From positions 1 through 32,618 of the forward strand of contig JAIXRE010000053.1 of assembly GCA_027485375.1 (NCBI GenBank): a stretch of DNA of 32,618 nt. Reading direction: 5' to 3'. The translations under genes and the position numbers were made by a program. The notes under the pieces were generated by a model that worked only from the letters and a program-made list of their open reading frames with translations, was not told the DNA's origin and did no database searches. This document shows, piece by piece, positions 18,936 to 31,400 of this stretch (positions within the stretch are counted from its first letter, which is position 1; every line of letters starts with the position of its first letter). This DNA is from Rickettsiaceae bacterium (lineage in GTDB: Bacteria; Pseudomonadota; Alphaproteobacteria; Rickettsiales; Rickettsiaceae).

Positions 18936-19160
18936 TTACTTTTTAGCTTCTTCTTTTTTCATTTCTTCAGCAGTAGCTTCTTTAGCAGCAGCTTCTTCAG
19001 CAGTAGCTTCTTTATCTTTAGAAACTTCTGTTGTAGGTGCAGCTTCTGTTGTAGCAGGTGCAGCAGCAGGAGCTGGTTTAGTTGTTGTAGCAGCGATAGC
19101 AGATGATGCAAATGCTAAAGCTAGGATAGCTGTAATAATCTTGTTCATGGTAAACCTCAT
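18936..19160 (-). CDS. Small Ala/Glu/Lys-rich secreted or periplasmic protein with signal peptide
   Basis: Likely start MNKIITAILALAFASSAIA (about 19148, preceded by GAGG); hydrophobic signal peptide with A-x-A site, then TTTKPAPAAAPATTEAAPTTEVSKDKEATAEEAAAKEATAEEMKKEEAKK; own terminator. Confidence 0.7.
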   Translation of the reverse strand: MRFTMNKIITAILALAFASSAIAATTTKPAPAAAPATTEAAPTTEVSKDKEATAEEAAAKEATAEEMKKEEAKK

Positions 19161-19266
19161 TTTTTGTAAGGAACACTATAATACAAAAATATAGTATTTC
19201 AAGCAAAATAATGAGTTATTTGTTATTATTTATAAAATTTGATAATAACAGCCTTATTTACACAAC

Positions 19267-20028
19267 TTATTTACCTGGAAGTTTGCTATTTATATAGTCT
19301 AAAAGCCTATAAGGCAAAAGGTTTACAAGCTTTAGCAAAATATAAATTACTTTAGGAAACGCTATAATACCATTCCTGCGCTCAATACCTTGCATAATTA
19401 TCGTAGCCGCTTTTTCTGCTGATATTTTAAAAGGCATAGGAAATTTATTTACTTTAGTCATTGGCGTATCCACATAACCTGGAATCACTACACAAACATC
19501 AATATTGAATTGCTTTAAATAGCCCCGCAAAGCGTCACCAAGATTTTTAACCGCGCATTTACTTGCAGAATAGGCAGGAGCACTTGAGAGCCCTAGCAAA
19601 CCAGCCATCGAGCTAATAATTACCACTTTACCCTTTTGTCTTGTTAGCATAAAATCTATGGCTGGCATTATGGTATTAAGCGTGCCTTGTAAATTTGTCG
19701 CAAAGATAGCGTTAACTTGCTCTATAGATTCAGGTTTGCCCAAAGTACCAGCTGAAATACCAGCACAAGCTATAATTATATCTATTCCATATAGTTGGCT
19801 AATTTTGCTAATATGCTCGTGCATTTCCACTTGGTTAGTAACGTCACATTCTATTGTTGTTACCTCAGATTTTAAGGACCGGCAATCTTCTGCTATTCTA
19901 TTTAGTCGCTCCATAGAACGACCAAAAAGGAAAAGCCTAATTTCAAAGCTAGCATAAGCCTTAGCTAAAGCAGCTCCAAGTCCGCTTGAAGCTCCTGTAA
20001 TTATTATTGTTTTTTTGGTTTTAGTCAT
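19267..20028 (-). CDS. SDR family oxidoreductase
   Basis: ITGASSGLGAALAKAYA (TGxxxGxG), CAGISAG, IISSMAGLLGLSSAPAYSASKCAV (S...YxxxK). Confidence 0.88.
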   Translation of the reverse strand: MTKTKKTIIITGASSGLGAALAKAYASFEIRLFLFGRSMERLNRIAEDCRSLKSEVTTIECDVTNQVEMHEHISKISQLYGIDIIIACAGISAGTLGKPESIEQVNAIFATNLQGTLNTIMPAIDFMLTRQKGKVVIISSMAGLLGLSSAPAYSASKCAVKNLGDALRGYLKQFNIDVCVVIPGYVDTPMTKVNKFPMPFKISAEKAATIIMQGIERRNGIIAFPKVIYILLKLVNLLPYRLLDYINSKLPGK

Positions 20029-20103
20029 ATATAATTGCTGCTTTCATTAATTGGTACATTTGAAGCTATTTGCGCTATAAAATATGCCTTGTTTAAGTTA
20101 ATT

Positions 20104-20739
20104 ATGATAAATTTAAAAAGCCAAGGCTTAGCTATTATCTTATCCTCTCCGTCTGGTGGCGGTAAATCTAGCCTTGCGCTCGCTTTATTACAAACTCAAG
20201 ATAAGCTAATTAATCCAGCTTTGCAATTATCTATTTCTGTTACTACGCGAGCTCCAAGAGTCCAAGAAGTCGAAGGGGTAGATTATTATTTTAAAAGCGT
20301 TGCAGAATTTGAGCAGTTAATTCGTAACAACGACTTGCTAGAATATACTGAAATTTATGGTAATTATTACGGCACTATAGCAACAACTGCGCTAAGCTCA
20401 CTGGCGTCAGGGGCTAATCTGCTTTTTGATATAGACTCTAGAGGAGCAGCGGCAATAAAAAATAAGCTACCACGCCATGCTGTTTCTATTTTTATCCTAC
20501 CGCCAAGTTTAGGAATATTGAAAAGTAGATTAGAGCAAAGAGCCCAAAATTCCTCAGAAGACGCAGAGCTAAGACTAAAAAGCGCAGCAGAAGAAATGCA
20601 GCAAGCAGTTAATTATGATTACGTAATAATCAATGACGATTTTAATACAGCATTGCAGCAGCTCAGGGCAATAATTAGCGCTGAACAGCTTAAAACCACT
20701 AGGTTAGATAAATTAAATGACTATTTACAAAAAAAGTAA
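20104..20739 (+). CDS. gmk: Guanylate kinase (start adjusted from ORF-track 20035)
   Basis: LAIILSSPSGGGKSSLALALL P-loop, ISVTTRAPRVQEVEGVDYYF, LLEYTEIYGNYYGT, LLFDIDSRGAAAI. Confidence 0.93.
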   Translation: MINLKSQGLAIILSSPSGGGKSSLALALLQTQDKLINPALQLSISVTTRAPRVQEVEGVDYYFKSVAEFEQLIRNNDLLEYTEIYGNYYGTIATTALSSLASGANLLFDIDSRGAAAIKNKLPRHAVSIFILPPSLGILKSRLEQRAQNSSEDAELRLKSAAEEMQQAVNYDYVIINDDFNTALQQLRAIISAEQLKTTRLDKLNDYLQKK

Positions 20740-21979
20740 GCAGAAAAAGATCGTAGCAGCACTGCTTGGCACAGTAGTAGAATATTACGATTACAGTCTA
20801 TATGGCTTTTCTGCTGGAATTATTGCTACTAAATTTTTTCCTCCTAGAGATCAATTAACAAGCCTACTCATGGCATTTGCAGTCTATTACGTTAGTTATT
20901 TATCAAAACCACTAGGAGCATTATTTTTTGGTTGGTTTGGTGATGCTTACGGGCGCAGAGCGGCGCTAAGTGCTACAATAATAGGTATTGCTATTCCTAC
21001 TATAATCATTGGTATTCTGCCAGAATATTCAGTCCTTGGCAACTGGTGTATTATAACCCTGGTTATTTGCCGTTGCCTGCAAGGTATTTTTGCAGCTGGA
21101 GAGTATGACGGCGCAGCAATTTATATTATAGAACATTTAGGGGAAAAATCTCAATTTACAGCATCTGCTTGCACTAGGACTACAGGAGTAATAGGGTTAC
21201 TGCTTGGCATAGGGGCTACCAACTTATTTAGTTCTCATATCTTTCCAGAATGGGGCTGGAGGATACCTTTCTTACTTAGCTTACCATTTTCTCTCATTAC
21301 ATTATTTTATCGCCGCCACCTTAGCGAGACGCCAGATTTTAACGAATCTAAATTGCGGCAATTTGAGTTATTTGGGTTACGCAATTTATTTAAGAAACAT
21401 TGGCGTAGTTTGTTTTTAGTGGTATTCGCGGCTGGTGGTTTTGGCGGTACCTACCAAGTAGCTATAATTTTTATGAAACAATATTTACCTATAGCCTTGC
21501 CACAAAGCCAATTTATTATTAGCACATTTTCTGTATTGCTCGTAGTAGCCTTTGGTATTCCCATGCCAATTGCTGGGTTAGTGGCTGATCGCATAGGAGC
21601 AATGAAGGTATTATTTGTAAGCGTTGTTGGTACTTTAGCATCGTGCCTATTACTTGCTATCGCCATAAGTTTTAGCATGTTAAATCTAGCTATGGTTGCT
21701 GCTCTAATGATTGCTATATTTGTTGCTCCTTTTAACGCCTTAGCTCATGGTGTTATCATTAGAGCTTTTCCTGTTAATTATCGTTACCGCGCTGTAAGTA
21801 TAGGTCATACAATAGGCTCACTGCTACTTTCTGGATCTGCTAATTCAGTATGCTTGATATTCATGAAGTCATTTGGATTTACCTTATTTCCATTATTATA
21901 CATAGCAATTTTTGCTATAATGGCTTACTTTGCTGTTAGGCTTTTTATTGCCCACACGCAGTTTCAAAAAGGTTATTAA
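20717..21979 (+). CDS. MFS transporter, metabolite:H+ symporter (ProP/MHS) type
   Basis: LGTVVEYYDYSLYGFSAG, GWFGDAYGRRAALSATI, GWRIPFLLSLPFSLITLFYRRHLSETPDF; 12-TM hydrophobicity; overlaps the 3' end of gmk by 23 bp. Confidence 0.88.
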   Translation: MTIYKKSKQKKIVAALLGTVVEYYDYSLYGFSAGIIATKFFPPRDQLTSLLMAFAVYYVSYLSKPLGALFFGWFGDAYGRRAALSATIIGIAIPTIIIGILPEYSVLGNWCIITLVICRCLQGIFAAGEYDGAAIYIIEHLGEKSQFTASACTRTTGVIGLLLGIGATNLFSSHIFPEWGWRIPFLLSLPFSLITLFYRRHLSETPDFNESKLRQFELFGLRNLFKKHWRSLFLVVFAAGGFGGTYQVAIIFMKQYLPIALPQSQFIISTFSVLLVVAFGIPMPIAGLVADRIGAMKVLFVSVVGTLASCLLLAIAISFSMLNLAMVAALMIAIFVAPFNALAHGVIIRAFPVNYRYRAVSIGHTIGSLLLSGSANSVCLIFMKSFGFTLFPLLYIAIFAIMAYFAVRLFIAHTQFQKGY

Positions 21980-21981
21980 CT

Positions 21982-22683
21982 ATGCAGCCTAATAAAATAG
22001 AGGTTTACACATTTTTATGCTCTATATTTACGGTATTACTCGTTACTGGCAATCTAATCTATCAAAAATTTGTTTATCTACCCTTATTGCCATTTTATAG
22101 TTTTGAATTATCAGTTGGGGTGATATGCTATCCTTTAACTTTCCTAATTACTGACCTGATAACTGAGTTTTACGGCAAAACTTATGCTAATTTTTGCGTT
22201 AAAATGGCAATAATAATTAGCATTTTTATAGCACTGCTAATCACAGGAGTTGGTAAATTACAAGCGACTGAATGGTCAAAAGTTGATAACGAAACTTTCA
22301 ACCTTGTATTTGGCGCTTATGGACTAGCCTTTTTATTTTCAATCATTGCCACTTTTACTTCGCAATCAATTGACATATTGCTTTATTTATTGATTCGCAG
22401 GCTTACTAAAGGAAAACTCTTATGGCTTAGAAGTAACGTAAGTACTTGCATATCATTGCTTATAGATACTTGTATTGTTATAGGCTTATTAGGCTTTTTT
22501 GAGGTGATTCCTAGGGCGCAAACTGCAAGCTTGATATTTAATAGTTATCTCTTTAAGGTATTAGTTACTGTGCTTTCTACACCCGTATTTTACGCAGCAG
22601 TATATTGCATTAAATCTTTAGGAATAAGAAGTATCAACTCTGATTTTAATACCAATCCTCAAGAATTAAATAGGGCAAATTGA
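21982..22683 (+). CDS. yhhQ: Queuosine precursor transporter, YhhQ/VUT family
   Basis: VTGNLIYQKFVYLPLLPFYSFELSVGVICYPLTFLITDLITEFYGKTYANFCV is characteristic of the family; multiple TMs. Confidence 0.85.
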   Translation: MQPNKIEVYTFLCSIFTVLLVTGNLIYQKFVYLPLLPFYSFELSVGVICYPLTFLITDLITEFYGKTYANFCVKMAIIISIFIALLITGVGKLQATEWSKVDNETFNLVFGAYGLAFLFSIIATFTSQSIDILLYLLIRRLTKGKLLWLRSNVSTCISLLIDTCIVIGLLGFFEVIPRAQTASLIFNSYLFKVLVTVLSTPVFYAAVYCIKSLGIRSINSDFNTNPQELNRAN

Positions 22684-22707
22684 TCCTAAGCTGTGAGGCT
22701 GGCGTAA

Positions 22708-22747
22708 GCGTATATAAAATACGTTTTGATCATTTAAAAATGGGAAT
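22708..22747 (+). repeat. Dispersed repeat, copy B (internally deleted relative to copy A at 6643-6710)
   Basis: gcgtatataaaatacgtt (22708-22725) and atttaaaaatgggaat (22732-22747); spacing 6 nt versus 34 nt in copy A. Confidence 0.6.
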
Positions 22748-22907
22748 AGACGAACTAAAAGTAGCAAGAACATTTAATATAGTTGATGCTCTATATAAAT
22801 CTTTAGGCTTTAAAGCCTCTATAACTAAACTTCTATTTAGAAGAGAAAGGAAGTGTTTCTAAGGTAGAGTCATACGTGATTATTAAAACGCAAAAATAAT
22901 AGTTGAC

Positions 22908-23036
22908 CTACCCGGCTGAAGAAAGCTTAATGAGAGTGATCAAATAAACTAAAGTTATCATAGAGACCAAAACTAGCAATAATGCATAATTTTTGTGCTT
23001 TTGGTTTTTATTATTTTTAGGATTCATAATAGTCAT
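22908..23036 (-). CDS. 42-aa single-TM protein, possibly CoxF-like (cytochrome c oxidase-associated small protein); not in ORF track
   Basis: Manual translation: MTIMNPKNNKNQKHKNYALLLVLVSMITLVYLITLIKLSSAG*; basic N-terminus plus one TM, starts just after the dnaE stop. Confidence 0.6.
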   Translation of the reverse strand: MTIMNPKNNKNQKHKNYALLLVLVSMITLVYLITLIKLSSAG

Positions 23037-23042
23037 AGACTT

Positions 23043-26000
23043 TTAGTTATAAAATTCTTTCAAAGCGGCAAAGTCACTTTTCTCAAGGCAAAAATAATCA
23101 GGTAGCTGGATCTTTGCTATAAAATCGCCATCTACTGGCAATAGCAATATGATTTCTACGTTAGCGTCATTTGGTTTAACCCGTTTTTTTATTATATCAA
23201 TGACACGCCTTAACTCAAGGTGATTTTTAGGACTAAGCTCTAGCTTTCGCTTATCTTGCTTTATCACCTCATCTATAGTAGCAAAGCTTTTAGCAGTAAG
23301 CCTTATGACGCCTTCATCCTTAAAAACATCGCAATGTGCAACAATGGTACTTCTGATGTCAAGTAAGTGCACGTAAGTTTTAAGTATGTCTTCACTAAAA
23401 ATAGTTATATCAAAAATACCGAACTGATCAGAAAGCTGCAGGGTAACAAACCTGCCACGAGCAGACATTCTTGAATCCTTTTTTTGGATAACTCCAGCAA
23501 TTTTGATCTGGCTTGCTCCGTTAACTAAATCAGTATGCAACCCAAGTGAATTGATTATATTAAACTCTGCAAGCAGTTCCTCATAGCTATCAAGTGGATG
23601 TTTACGAACAAATAAACCAAGTGCTTCAAATTCATCTAGAGCAAGGCTATAATTATCAGCAACCTCTACATTTTCTACCAAAAGCTCAGGGCTGATACTA
23701 TTTACCGCAATAAGGCTTATCTGTTTTGAGTGCTGTTCTTCATGATAAGATTGCAAATAAGCCATAAGCTTAGGAATGCTTAGTAATAATTGAGTGCGAT
23801 TTTCATGTAATGAATCAAAACAACCAGCTTTGATTAAATTTTCCAGTAAACGGCGATTAATTAACTTTGGAGGAATACGCTCTATGAAATCTACAATAGT
23901 TTTAAATAAACCATTCTTAGCCCTCTCCTCTGCTGCTATTTCACCAAAATGTGTTGTAACATTTTTAATTGCTCCTATAGCATATAAAATTGTAGAATCA
24001 ACTGTGTAGAAATAACCAAAGGACGAGTTAATATTAGGAGGAATGATTCGAATCTGATTAAACTTAGCTTCTTGGATAAATAAATTGATTTTATCATTAT
24101 TATCGATCTCAAGGTTGAGGCAGACTGTCAAAAATTCAGCTGGAAAATTAGCTTTTAAATAAGCCGTTTGGTAGGATATCACGCCGTAAGCAGAAGCATG
24201 CGCTTTGTTGAATCCATAACCAGCAAATTTGGCAACTGTTGCAAAAATAGATTTTGCTTGCTGGTCTGCTATACCATTTAGCTTAGCACCAGCAACAAAC
24301 TGCTCTTCTTGTGCATCCATCTCCGCTTTAATTTTTTTACCCATCGCTCTGCGCAGCAAATCTGCGCTACCCAAGGAGTAACCAGCTAAAACCTTAGCAA
24401 TCTCAATTACCTGTTCTTGGTAAATAATAACGCCGTAAGTTTCCTTCAAAATAGGCTCGAGCATTGGATGCAAGTAATCTGGTTTTTGCTTGTCATGCTT
24501 ACAGGCAATATAAATAGGAATATTTTCCATAGGACCAGGGCGATATAAAGCGCCAAGAGCTATTATATCATCTATGCAGTCTGGCTTTAAGCGACGAAGC
24601 GCATCTCGCATCCCTATACTTTCAAACTGGAATACTCCTGTTCCACGACCTGTAGAAAGCATTTCATAAGTTTTTGTATCATCAAAAGGTATAGCTGTAA
24701 AATCTATATCCTCGCCCTGTTGCTTTAGCAATTGCTTGCATTTATTTATAACTGTAAGCGTCTGTAGTCCTAAAAAGTCAAACTTGATTAACCCAGCTAG
24801 ATCTGCATATTTCATTGAATATTGCACAATCAGCATGTCAGAAGTTTTATCCTTATAAAGCGGTACAACGTCAAGTAAATCTTTGCTGGAAATAATAATG
24901 CCCGCTGCGTGAGTAGAAGCATGACGATAAAGCCCCTCTAGAACTAAGGCAGTTTCTAGCACCTGCTTAATTAGAGGCTCCTCGCCCATCAAGTTATATA
25001 GACCTTTACCCTTAGCAGCATCCCTTAGTTCTGCCACCTCGTGAATTGCTTGTTCTAAAGTCACAGGGTTAACAGCGTTAAAAGGCACTAATTCTGTAAG
25101 ATAGTCGGCAAATTTATATGGCAATCCAAGTACGCGCGAGACATCCTTAATGACAGCTTTTGCCTGCATTTTACCAAAAGTAATAATCTGCGCTACCCTA
25201 GAATCTCCATATTTGGAGCGCACATAATTTATCACCTCTTCGCGTCGTTCTTGGCAAAAATCGATATCAAAATCAGGCATTGATATACGTTCTGGATTTA
25301 AGAAACGCTCAAATAACAAGCCAAATTTTATTGGGTCAAGGTCAGTAATTAAGAGGCTCCAAGCAACAATAGAGCCAGCACCAGAACCCCTACCAGGTCC
25401 TACAGAAATACCCTGCTCTTTGCTCCAAGTGATAAAGTCAGAAACTATTAAGAAGTATCCAGCAAAATTCATGCTGCAAATTATATCTAGTTCATAATTC
25501 AGTCGCTCTAAATATTGCTGTTTGAGCGCGCCTCGCTGGCTAGCTTCTATATTTTCATATTTGAATTTAGCCTCTAACCTTTGTAATAAGCCATTTTCAG
25601 CTTCAGCACGAATAGTTTTTTTGTCAGTTTCATCATCTATGGTAAAATTTGGTAGCATAGGCTCGTGCGCTTCTGCCATCACGTGACAGCGGCGTGATAT
25701 ATGAACGCTATTCTCTAAAGCTCCTGGTAAATCAGCAAATAACCGCCGCATTTCCTGTTCAGATTTGAAGTAACATTGATTACTTACGCGCCGGCGTTCC
25801 TGATGTTCTTTCGTGACTCCATCAGAAATGCAAAGTAGCACGTCATGTGAATCATGCATGCTAACGTCACTAAATAGCACATTATTAGTCGCAACTAGAG
25901 GAATAGCAAGGCTACTGGCTAATTGAATATAGGACTCCTCGATTTTGCGCTCTTTTTCTAAACCATGACGCATAATTTCAAAGTAGAAACGGTCGCCAAA

Positions 26001-26495
26001 TAAGTCTTTTAATTCCTTAGCAGCAATGGTGGCAAGCTCTAGGTTTTTCTCAAGCAGCGCTTTGCCTACAGCTCCTTCTGCATAACAAGACAAGGCTATT
26101 AAACCAGCATTATTTTTGCTTAAATCATCAAAGCTAATATGATTACAAATGCTACGGTCATTCTTGATAAAACCATAGCTAACTAATGCAGATAAGTTAT
26201 GATAACCAACCAAGTCCTTGGCGATCAGGAGGATGTCAGAGAAAGTGTTATCATGCGGGGATAGAAGTTTTACGATTGCGCCGTGAATTGGCTGAACTTT
26301 AGCCTTTTTGCAAGCAAGGGCAAATTCCAACAAACCAAATAAATTGCCACGGTCACACATTCCTACTGCAGGAATAGCCTTTGAATTAGCAGGAAAATTT
26401 CGTTTTGCTAGTGCAACGATTTGTTCTATTTTTAAAGCACTTTCGAGCATTGAGTAAGAACTCTGCACACGCAAATGCACGAAATTACTTTCCAT
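23043..26495 (-). CDS. dnaE: DNA polymerase III subunit alpha
   Basis: 1150 aa; [22 protein letters not shown] domain, [65 protein letters not shown]. Confidence 0.97.
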   Translation of the reverse strand: MESNFVHLRVQSSYSMLESALKIEQIVALAKRNFPANSKAIPAVGMCDRGNLFGLLEFALACKKAKVQPIHGAIVKLLSPHDNTFSDILLIAKDLVGYHNLSALVSYGFIKNDRSICNHISFDDLSKNNAGLIALSCYAEGAVGKALLEKNLELATIAAKELKDLFGDRFYFEIMRHGLEKERKIEESYIQLASSLAIPLVATNNVLFSDVSMHDSHDVLLCISDGVTKEHQERRRVSNQCYFKSEQEMRRLFADLPGALENSVHISRRCHVMAEAHEPMLPNFTIDDETDKKTIRAEAENGLLQRLEAKFKYENIEASQRGALKQQYLERLNYELDIICSMNFAGYFLIVSDFITWSKEQGISVGPGRGSGAGSIVAWSLLITDLDPIKFGLLFERFLNPERISMPDFDIDFCQERREEVINYVRSKYGDSRVAQIITFGKMQAKAVIKDVSRVLGLPYKFADYLTELVPFNAVNPVTLEQAIHEVAELRDAAKGKGLYNLMGEEPLIKQVLETALVLEGLYRHASTHAAGIIISSKDLLDVVPLYKDKTSDMLIVQYSMKYADLAGLIKFDFLGLQTLTVINKCKQLLKQQGEDIDFTAIPFDDTKTYEMLSTGRGTGVFQFESIGMRDALRRLKPDCIDDIIALGALYRPGPMENIPIYIACKHDKQKPDYLHPMLEPILKETYGVIIYQEQVIEIAKVLAGYSLGSADLLRRAMGKKIKAEMDAQEEQFVAGAKLNGIADQQAKSIFATVAKFAGYGFNKAHASAYGVISYQTAYLKANFPAEFLTVCLNLEIDNNDKINLFIQEAKFNQIRIIPPNINSSFGYFYTVDSTILYAIGAIKNVTTHFGEIAAEERAKNGLFKTIVDFIERIPPKLINRRLLENLIKAGCFDSLHENRTQLLLSIPKLMAYLQSYHEEQHSKQISLIAVNSISPELLVENVEVADNYSLALDEFEALGLFVRKHPLDSYEELLAEFNIINSLGLHTDLVNGASQIKIAGVIQKKDSRMSARGRFVTLQLSDQFGIFDITIFSEDILKTYVHLLDIRSTIVAHCDVFKDEGVIRLTAKSFATIDEVIKQDKRKLELSPKNHLELRRVIDIIKKRVKPNDANVEIILLLPVDGDFIAKIQLPDYFCLEKSDFAALKEFYN

Positions 26496-26541
26496 TTTTA
26501 TTTAACTCTTCATTTGCGCAAACTATACTTTACAAATGCAA

Positions 26542-28242
26542 CTAAGCAGCAGCTTTATCTAGCTTATTAATATAATACTGCTGGGCAATTGATAAAATAT
26601 TATTCCATGACCAGTATATCAGTAATCCAGCAGGGAAACTGCTAAACATTACTAAGAAAATCAGTGGCATCAATTTCATCATTTGGGCTTGCATTGGGTC
26701 GGCTGGCTCTGGGCTCATTTTTTGCTGTAAGAACATAGTTAGCGCCATAAATATAGGCCATGCCCCTATCATCAAGAAACTTGGTGGCGTAAAGTGTAAT
26801 AAGCCAAAAAGGTTGAAAATAGAGGTTGGATCTGGAGCTGAAAGGTCCTTAATCCAGCCAAAAAATGGTGCATGCCTCATCTCAATAGTCACATATAGCA
26901 CCTTGTATATAGAGAAGAACACTGGAATTTGCACGAATAATGGCAAGCATCCTGAAACAGGATTGACCTTTTCTTTCTGATACAAACCCATAATTTCCTG
27001 ATTCAGGCGGGTTTTATCTTCGCTATACAGGGCTTTAATTCGTTCTATTTCTGGCTGTAGCTTTTTCATCTTTTTCATAGAACGATAAGATCTATTAGCC
27101 AAAGTGAACATCAATAGCTTGATGATGATCGTCACAATTAAAATACTAATACCAAAATTACCAGTATAATAGTAAAAGAAATTCATAGCATTAAAGACTG
27201 GCTTTGTAATAACATAAAACCAACCAAAGTCGATAGCTCTATCAAATAGTTTGATATCATATTGCTTTGCATATTGATCAAGCAGGTCAACTTTTTTTGC
27301 GCCAGCAAATAACCTATGTGTTGCTGTATAGCTATTTCCAGGCTCGATAATCTGCGCAGGAGCAATAAAATCTACTTGAAACTTATCCACACCTGATTTA
27401 ATAGCATAATTATAATTTGTGCTATAACTAGATAGTTTGTCTGGGACAAAAGCAGCTAGCCAATATTTATCTGTGATACCAATCCAGTCAACAGGAGAAA
27501 GAGTAAACTTTTCTGATTTTTTGTCTTTGACGTCATCGTAAGAAGTTTCTTGCAACTGACCATTAATGACGCCTATAGCACCTTGGTGCAGTATGTTAAC
27601 AGACTTTTCTTTTGCTTCGTAATTACGATTAATCAGCCCGTAATGTTGAAAAATAATAGGCTTTGAACTGTGGTTAATAGTATTTTGCTTGATAGTAAAC
27701 ATGTAATTATTATCAAGCTCAAGCGTAACAATGAATTCCACTCCTGCGCTATTTTTCCAGCGTAAATTTACTGGCTGGTTTGGCGTTAGCTCGCTGTTAT
27801 CAGTCGTCCATTCAGTAGAATCATTAGGCAAATCTGCCCCTTGATTATTAGTAAACCATCCTATCTCAGCGAAATAAGCATTTTCCAAACTGGCTGGCGA
27901 AAATAACTCTACCGGTTTATTATCAACTGCTAAATCTTGCTTATATTGCAATAAGGTAAGGTCATCAAATCTAAGCCCTTTTAATGCTATAGAGCCAGAT
28001 AATGAAGGTGATTGTATTTTAATACGTTTCACAGATTTAACAGATGCTTCCCGAGAAATGGCTTCTTCTTTAGGTAGCTCGCTAACTTGGACATGTTTAA
28101 TCGCCTCAAGTTGCTGCGTATACTGCTTATGCTGCTCTGCTAGTTTGTCTAGCCGTGGTTTTTCATAGAAATGCTGCCAACCAAAAACTATAGCGATAGA
28201 AAGAGCGATTGCAGCGACTAAATTAGTTATATTATGATTCAT
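26542..28242 (-). CDS. yidC: Membrane protein insertase YidC
   Basis: 566 aa; N-terminal TM, periplasmic domain, [80 protein letters not shown]. Confidence 0.97.
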   Translation of the reverse strand: MNHNITNLVAAIALSIAIVFGWQHFYEKPRLDKLAEQHKQYTQQLEAIKHVQVSELPKEEAISREASVKSVKRIKIQSPSLSGSIALKGLRFDDLTLLQYKQDLAVDNKPVELFSPASLENAYFAEIGWFTNNQGADLPNDSTEWTTDNSELTPNQPVNLRWKNSAGVEFIVTLELDNNYMFTIKQNTINHSSKPIIFQHYGLINRNYEAKEKSVNILHQGAIGVINGQLQETSYDDVKDKKSEKFTLSPVDWIGITDKYWLAAFVPDKLSSYSTNYNYAIKSGVDKFQVDFIAPAQIIEPGNSYTATHRLFAGAKKVDLLDQYAKQYDIKLFDRAIDFGWFYVITKPVFNAMNFFYYYTGNFGISILIVTIIIKLLMFTLANRSYRSMKKMKKLQPEIERIKALYSEDKTRLNQEIMGLYQKEKVNPVSGCLPLFVQIPVFFSIYKVLYVTIEMRHAPFFGWIKDLSAPDPTSIFNLFGLLHFTPPSFLMIGAWPIFMALTMFLQQKMSPEPADPMQAQMMKLMPLIFLVMFSSFPAGLLIYWSWNNILSIAQQYYINKLDKAAA

Positions 28243-28445
28243 GCTTGGGACTAAATTTTATATCAGATAATTTTTATAAGATTTATGAAAAATAAGCAAG
28301 GAAATATAAAGGGCTATGGAAGAAAATCTACACATACGCCTATCAACTTTCGGGTTATACCAAATCTTGAAAATTAAATTGGACAAATAGATTAAAAAAG
28401 AAGTTGCCCAAAGCCTTATATTGCTATTAGCCTACCTACCAAAGT

Positions 28446-31400
28446 CTATTGCAATAACTCAACATTCCCGCCAATAGCAGTAAGATTGATGGTAGTAGTA
28501 CGCTCAGTCATGAATCTTAATAGATAATGTGGTCCACCTGCTTTAAAGCCAGTGCCAGATTTGTTTTCTCCGCCAAATGGCTGCGATTCAACCTTTGCAC
28601 CTACTATAGAGCGGTTAGCATAAATATTACCAACCTTGATTTTGCTAGCTATATACGCTACTTTTTTCTCAATCCTAGTATGGATACCAAAGGTTAAACC
28701 AAAACCACAACCATTAATTTCATCAATTACCTTATCAAGTTCAGACGCCTTATACTTAACCACATGCAAGATAGGACCAAATTTCTCATCTGCTATGTCA
28801 TTAATAGAATTTACTGCTAAAATATGAGGGCAAAAAAAGCTGCCATTAGTCTCAGTATTTGCCTCTCCGTGACTTGCTACTAAGCTAAAACCTTGTTTAA
28901 CCATATCCTCTATATGAGCATTCAAACTGCTAACTGCTTGCTGGTTAATTACTGGTCCTATATCGTTTGCAAAATCAACTGTATCACCAACTTTAAGCAG
29001 CATCATTGCCTCTTTAATCATTTGTAATAGGGGCTCGTATATTTCTTCTTGAATATAAAGAACTCTAAGGGCAGAACAACGCTGTCCTGCGCTATAAAAA
29101 GCAGAACTTAGCACGTCATCTGTAACTTGTTCAAGTAATGCAGAACTATCGACTATCATTGCATTTTGACCACCAGTCTCAGCAATAAGCGGTATTATAC
29201 CATCAGAGCGAGCTGCAAGCGTCATATTAATAAGCTTAGCAGTAGCAGTAGAACCAGTAAACACCACGCCTTTGATTCTCTCATCAGGTAAAACGTGCTG
29301 CCCTATATTGCTCCCTGAGGCCAGCACAAGCTGCAAAGCAGCGTTTGGAACACCGGCTTTATGCATAAGCTTAACAGCATAGTTTGCAATTGTCATGGTC
29401 TGCTCGGCTGGTTTAGCTATAACAGTATTACCGCAAACTAATGCGGCTACCAACTGACCTGTAAAAATTGCTAAAGGAAAGTTCCATGGGCTAATGCATA
29501 AGAAAACGCCCCTAGCATGCATAGTCAAGACGTTACTTTCACCAGTTGCTGACCTTAAAGCTTGCGGCGCAATAATTTTCTCGGCTTGGTTTGCGTAATA
29601 CTCGCAAAAATCGATAGCTTCTATTACCTCATTAATAGCATCATTTATGGACTTTCCCGCTTCTCTAACTAAAATAGAGTAAAGTTCAAATTTATTTTGC
29701 TCGTAAAGCTGTGCAATTTGCCGCAAAATATTAGCCCTCTTAGCAACCTCAAGCTTTGACCATATTTCAAATTCAGCGCTTGCAGATTCTAATGCTTTTT
29801 GCATATCGTTTACTGCAAGGCTTGAGATATTTGCAAACTTTATATTGCGATCTGCTGGACAAAAATATTCTTTTGCTCTAGCGGCATCAATTAGTTCCTT
29901 GCCGTCTATTATTGAGCCAACTATATATATTTTTTGGTAAAAACTACTAACTTTACTATGAATGTCATCATAATTTGATTTATAGCCTAAATCGTAACCC
30001 ACTGGATTTTCCCTATTTTGATAAATATTTCTTGGTAGTTTAATAGATTGTCTTGCGCCTTGCCCAGTAACCTTATCATCGACTGCAAGTAATTCTTGTA
30101 CCCTATTATGTAAATTATAGATTAGTGCCTGTGAATCTATTGTTGGATCAGTAACTTGATTCACAAAACATGCATTTGCTCCATTTTCTAGCATACGGCG
30201 CATTAGGTACGCCAGCAAATCATGCATTTTACCTATTGGTGCGTAAATCCTTACTTTATGAGTTTTAACCAATTCACTATGCAGCGACTTACCCATACCG
30301 TGTAATTTTTGAAATTCAAAGTCTTTGCCTTTTGCTAGCTCTATAATGGTGGATGCTGTTACAGCGTTATGCGTGGCAAATTGCAAGGTTAGATGCTTAG
30401 CATTATCAAACATTTTTTGCGCGCAAGCTATATAACTTGCATCAGTATAATCTTTTTTAGTGAATACTGGATAAAACTCCAGCCCCAGCTCCTGAGCATA
30501 TTTTATCTCTGAATCCCAGTAAGCTCCTTTCACTAAGCGAACAGGAATCTTTTTGCCAGTTTCTTTGCTTAAATTGATAATATGGTCAAGCAGGTATAGA
30601 GCCCTAGTTTGATAAGCCTGCACAACCCACCCTATACCATCAAATCCTTTCAGCTCTGGAGTTCTAGTCAATTCCGTTACAATCAGTTTGTAAATATCTA
30701 GTCGTTTTGCCTCTTCTGCATCAAAGGTGATAGTGAGGTTACTGTCCCTAATTTTTTGTACTAAAATAACTAATTTTGGTAACAGATTTTGCCTAATATC
30801 TGCTAGCTTAGCAAGCTCAAAACGAGGATAAAGGGCGGTGAGTTTTACAGAAAGATTAGCTTGCGGCGAATCTGCTTTGCTATCAGCCCCATTCCTTGTG
30901 CCAGCTATAGCTTCTATGGCTGCTAAATATTGATTATAGTATATCTCTGCTTGCGCAGTAGTTCTGGCAGATTCACCAAGCAGGTCAAACGAAAAAGAAT
31001 ATTCAGGGTAATTTGATAAGCTACCTAATGCTTCAGGAATATCAAAGCCAAAGATAAATTCTTTACCTAAAAACTTTATTGCTTGACGCATAATGGTTAA
31101 GAAAACTGGTTGTCCAATTTTACTTACCAAATTTGTCAGGATATTATCAACTTGTATCAGGTTAGCAAACTTACTAGAAAAGAACAAACCATAAGAAGTA
31201 AACCCTGCTTTTAAAGATTTGGAATCTTTGAGGTAATGTTGCCAATTCTTGCCAGCAAGTTTATCAACAACGAACTCTCCTGCAGTGAATGAATCTGGTA
31301 CCCTAAGCAACCCTTCAGCAAGGCACATAACAGCGATGCCTTCCTCTGTAGAAAGGCTAAACTGCTGCATAAATTTTTCAATACCAAATTCCTTGTCATT

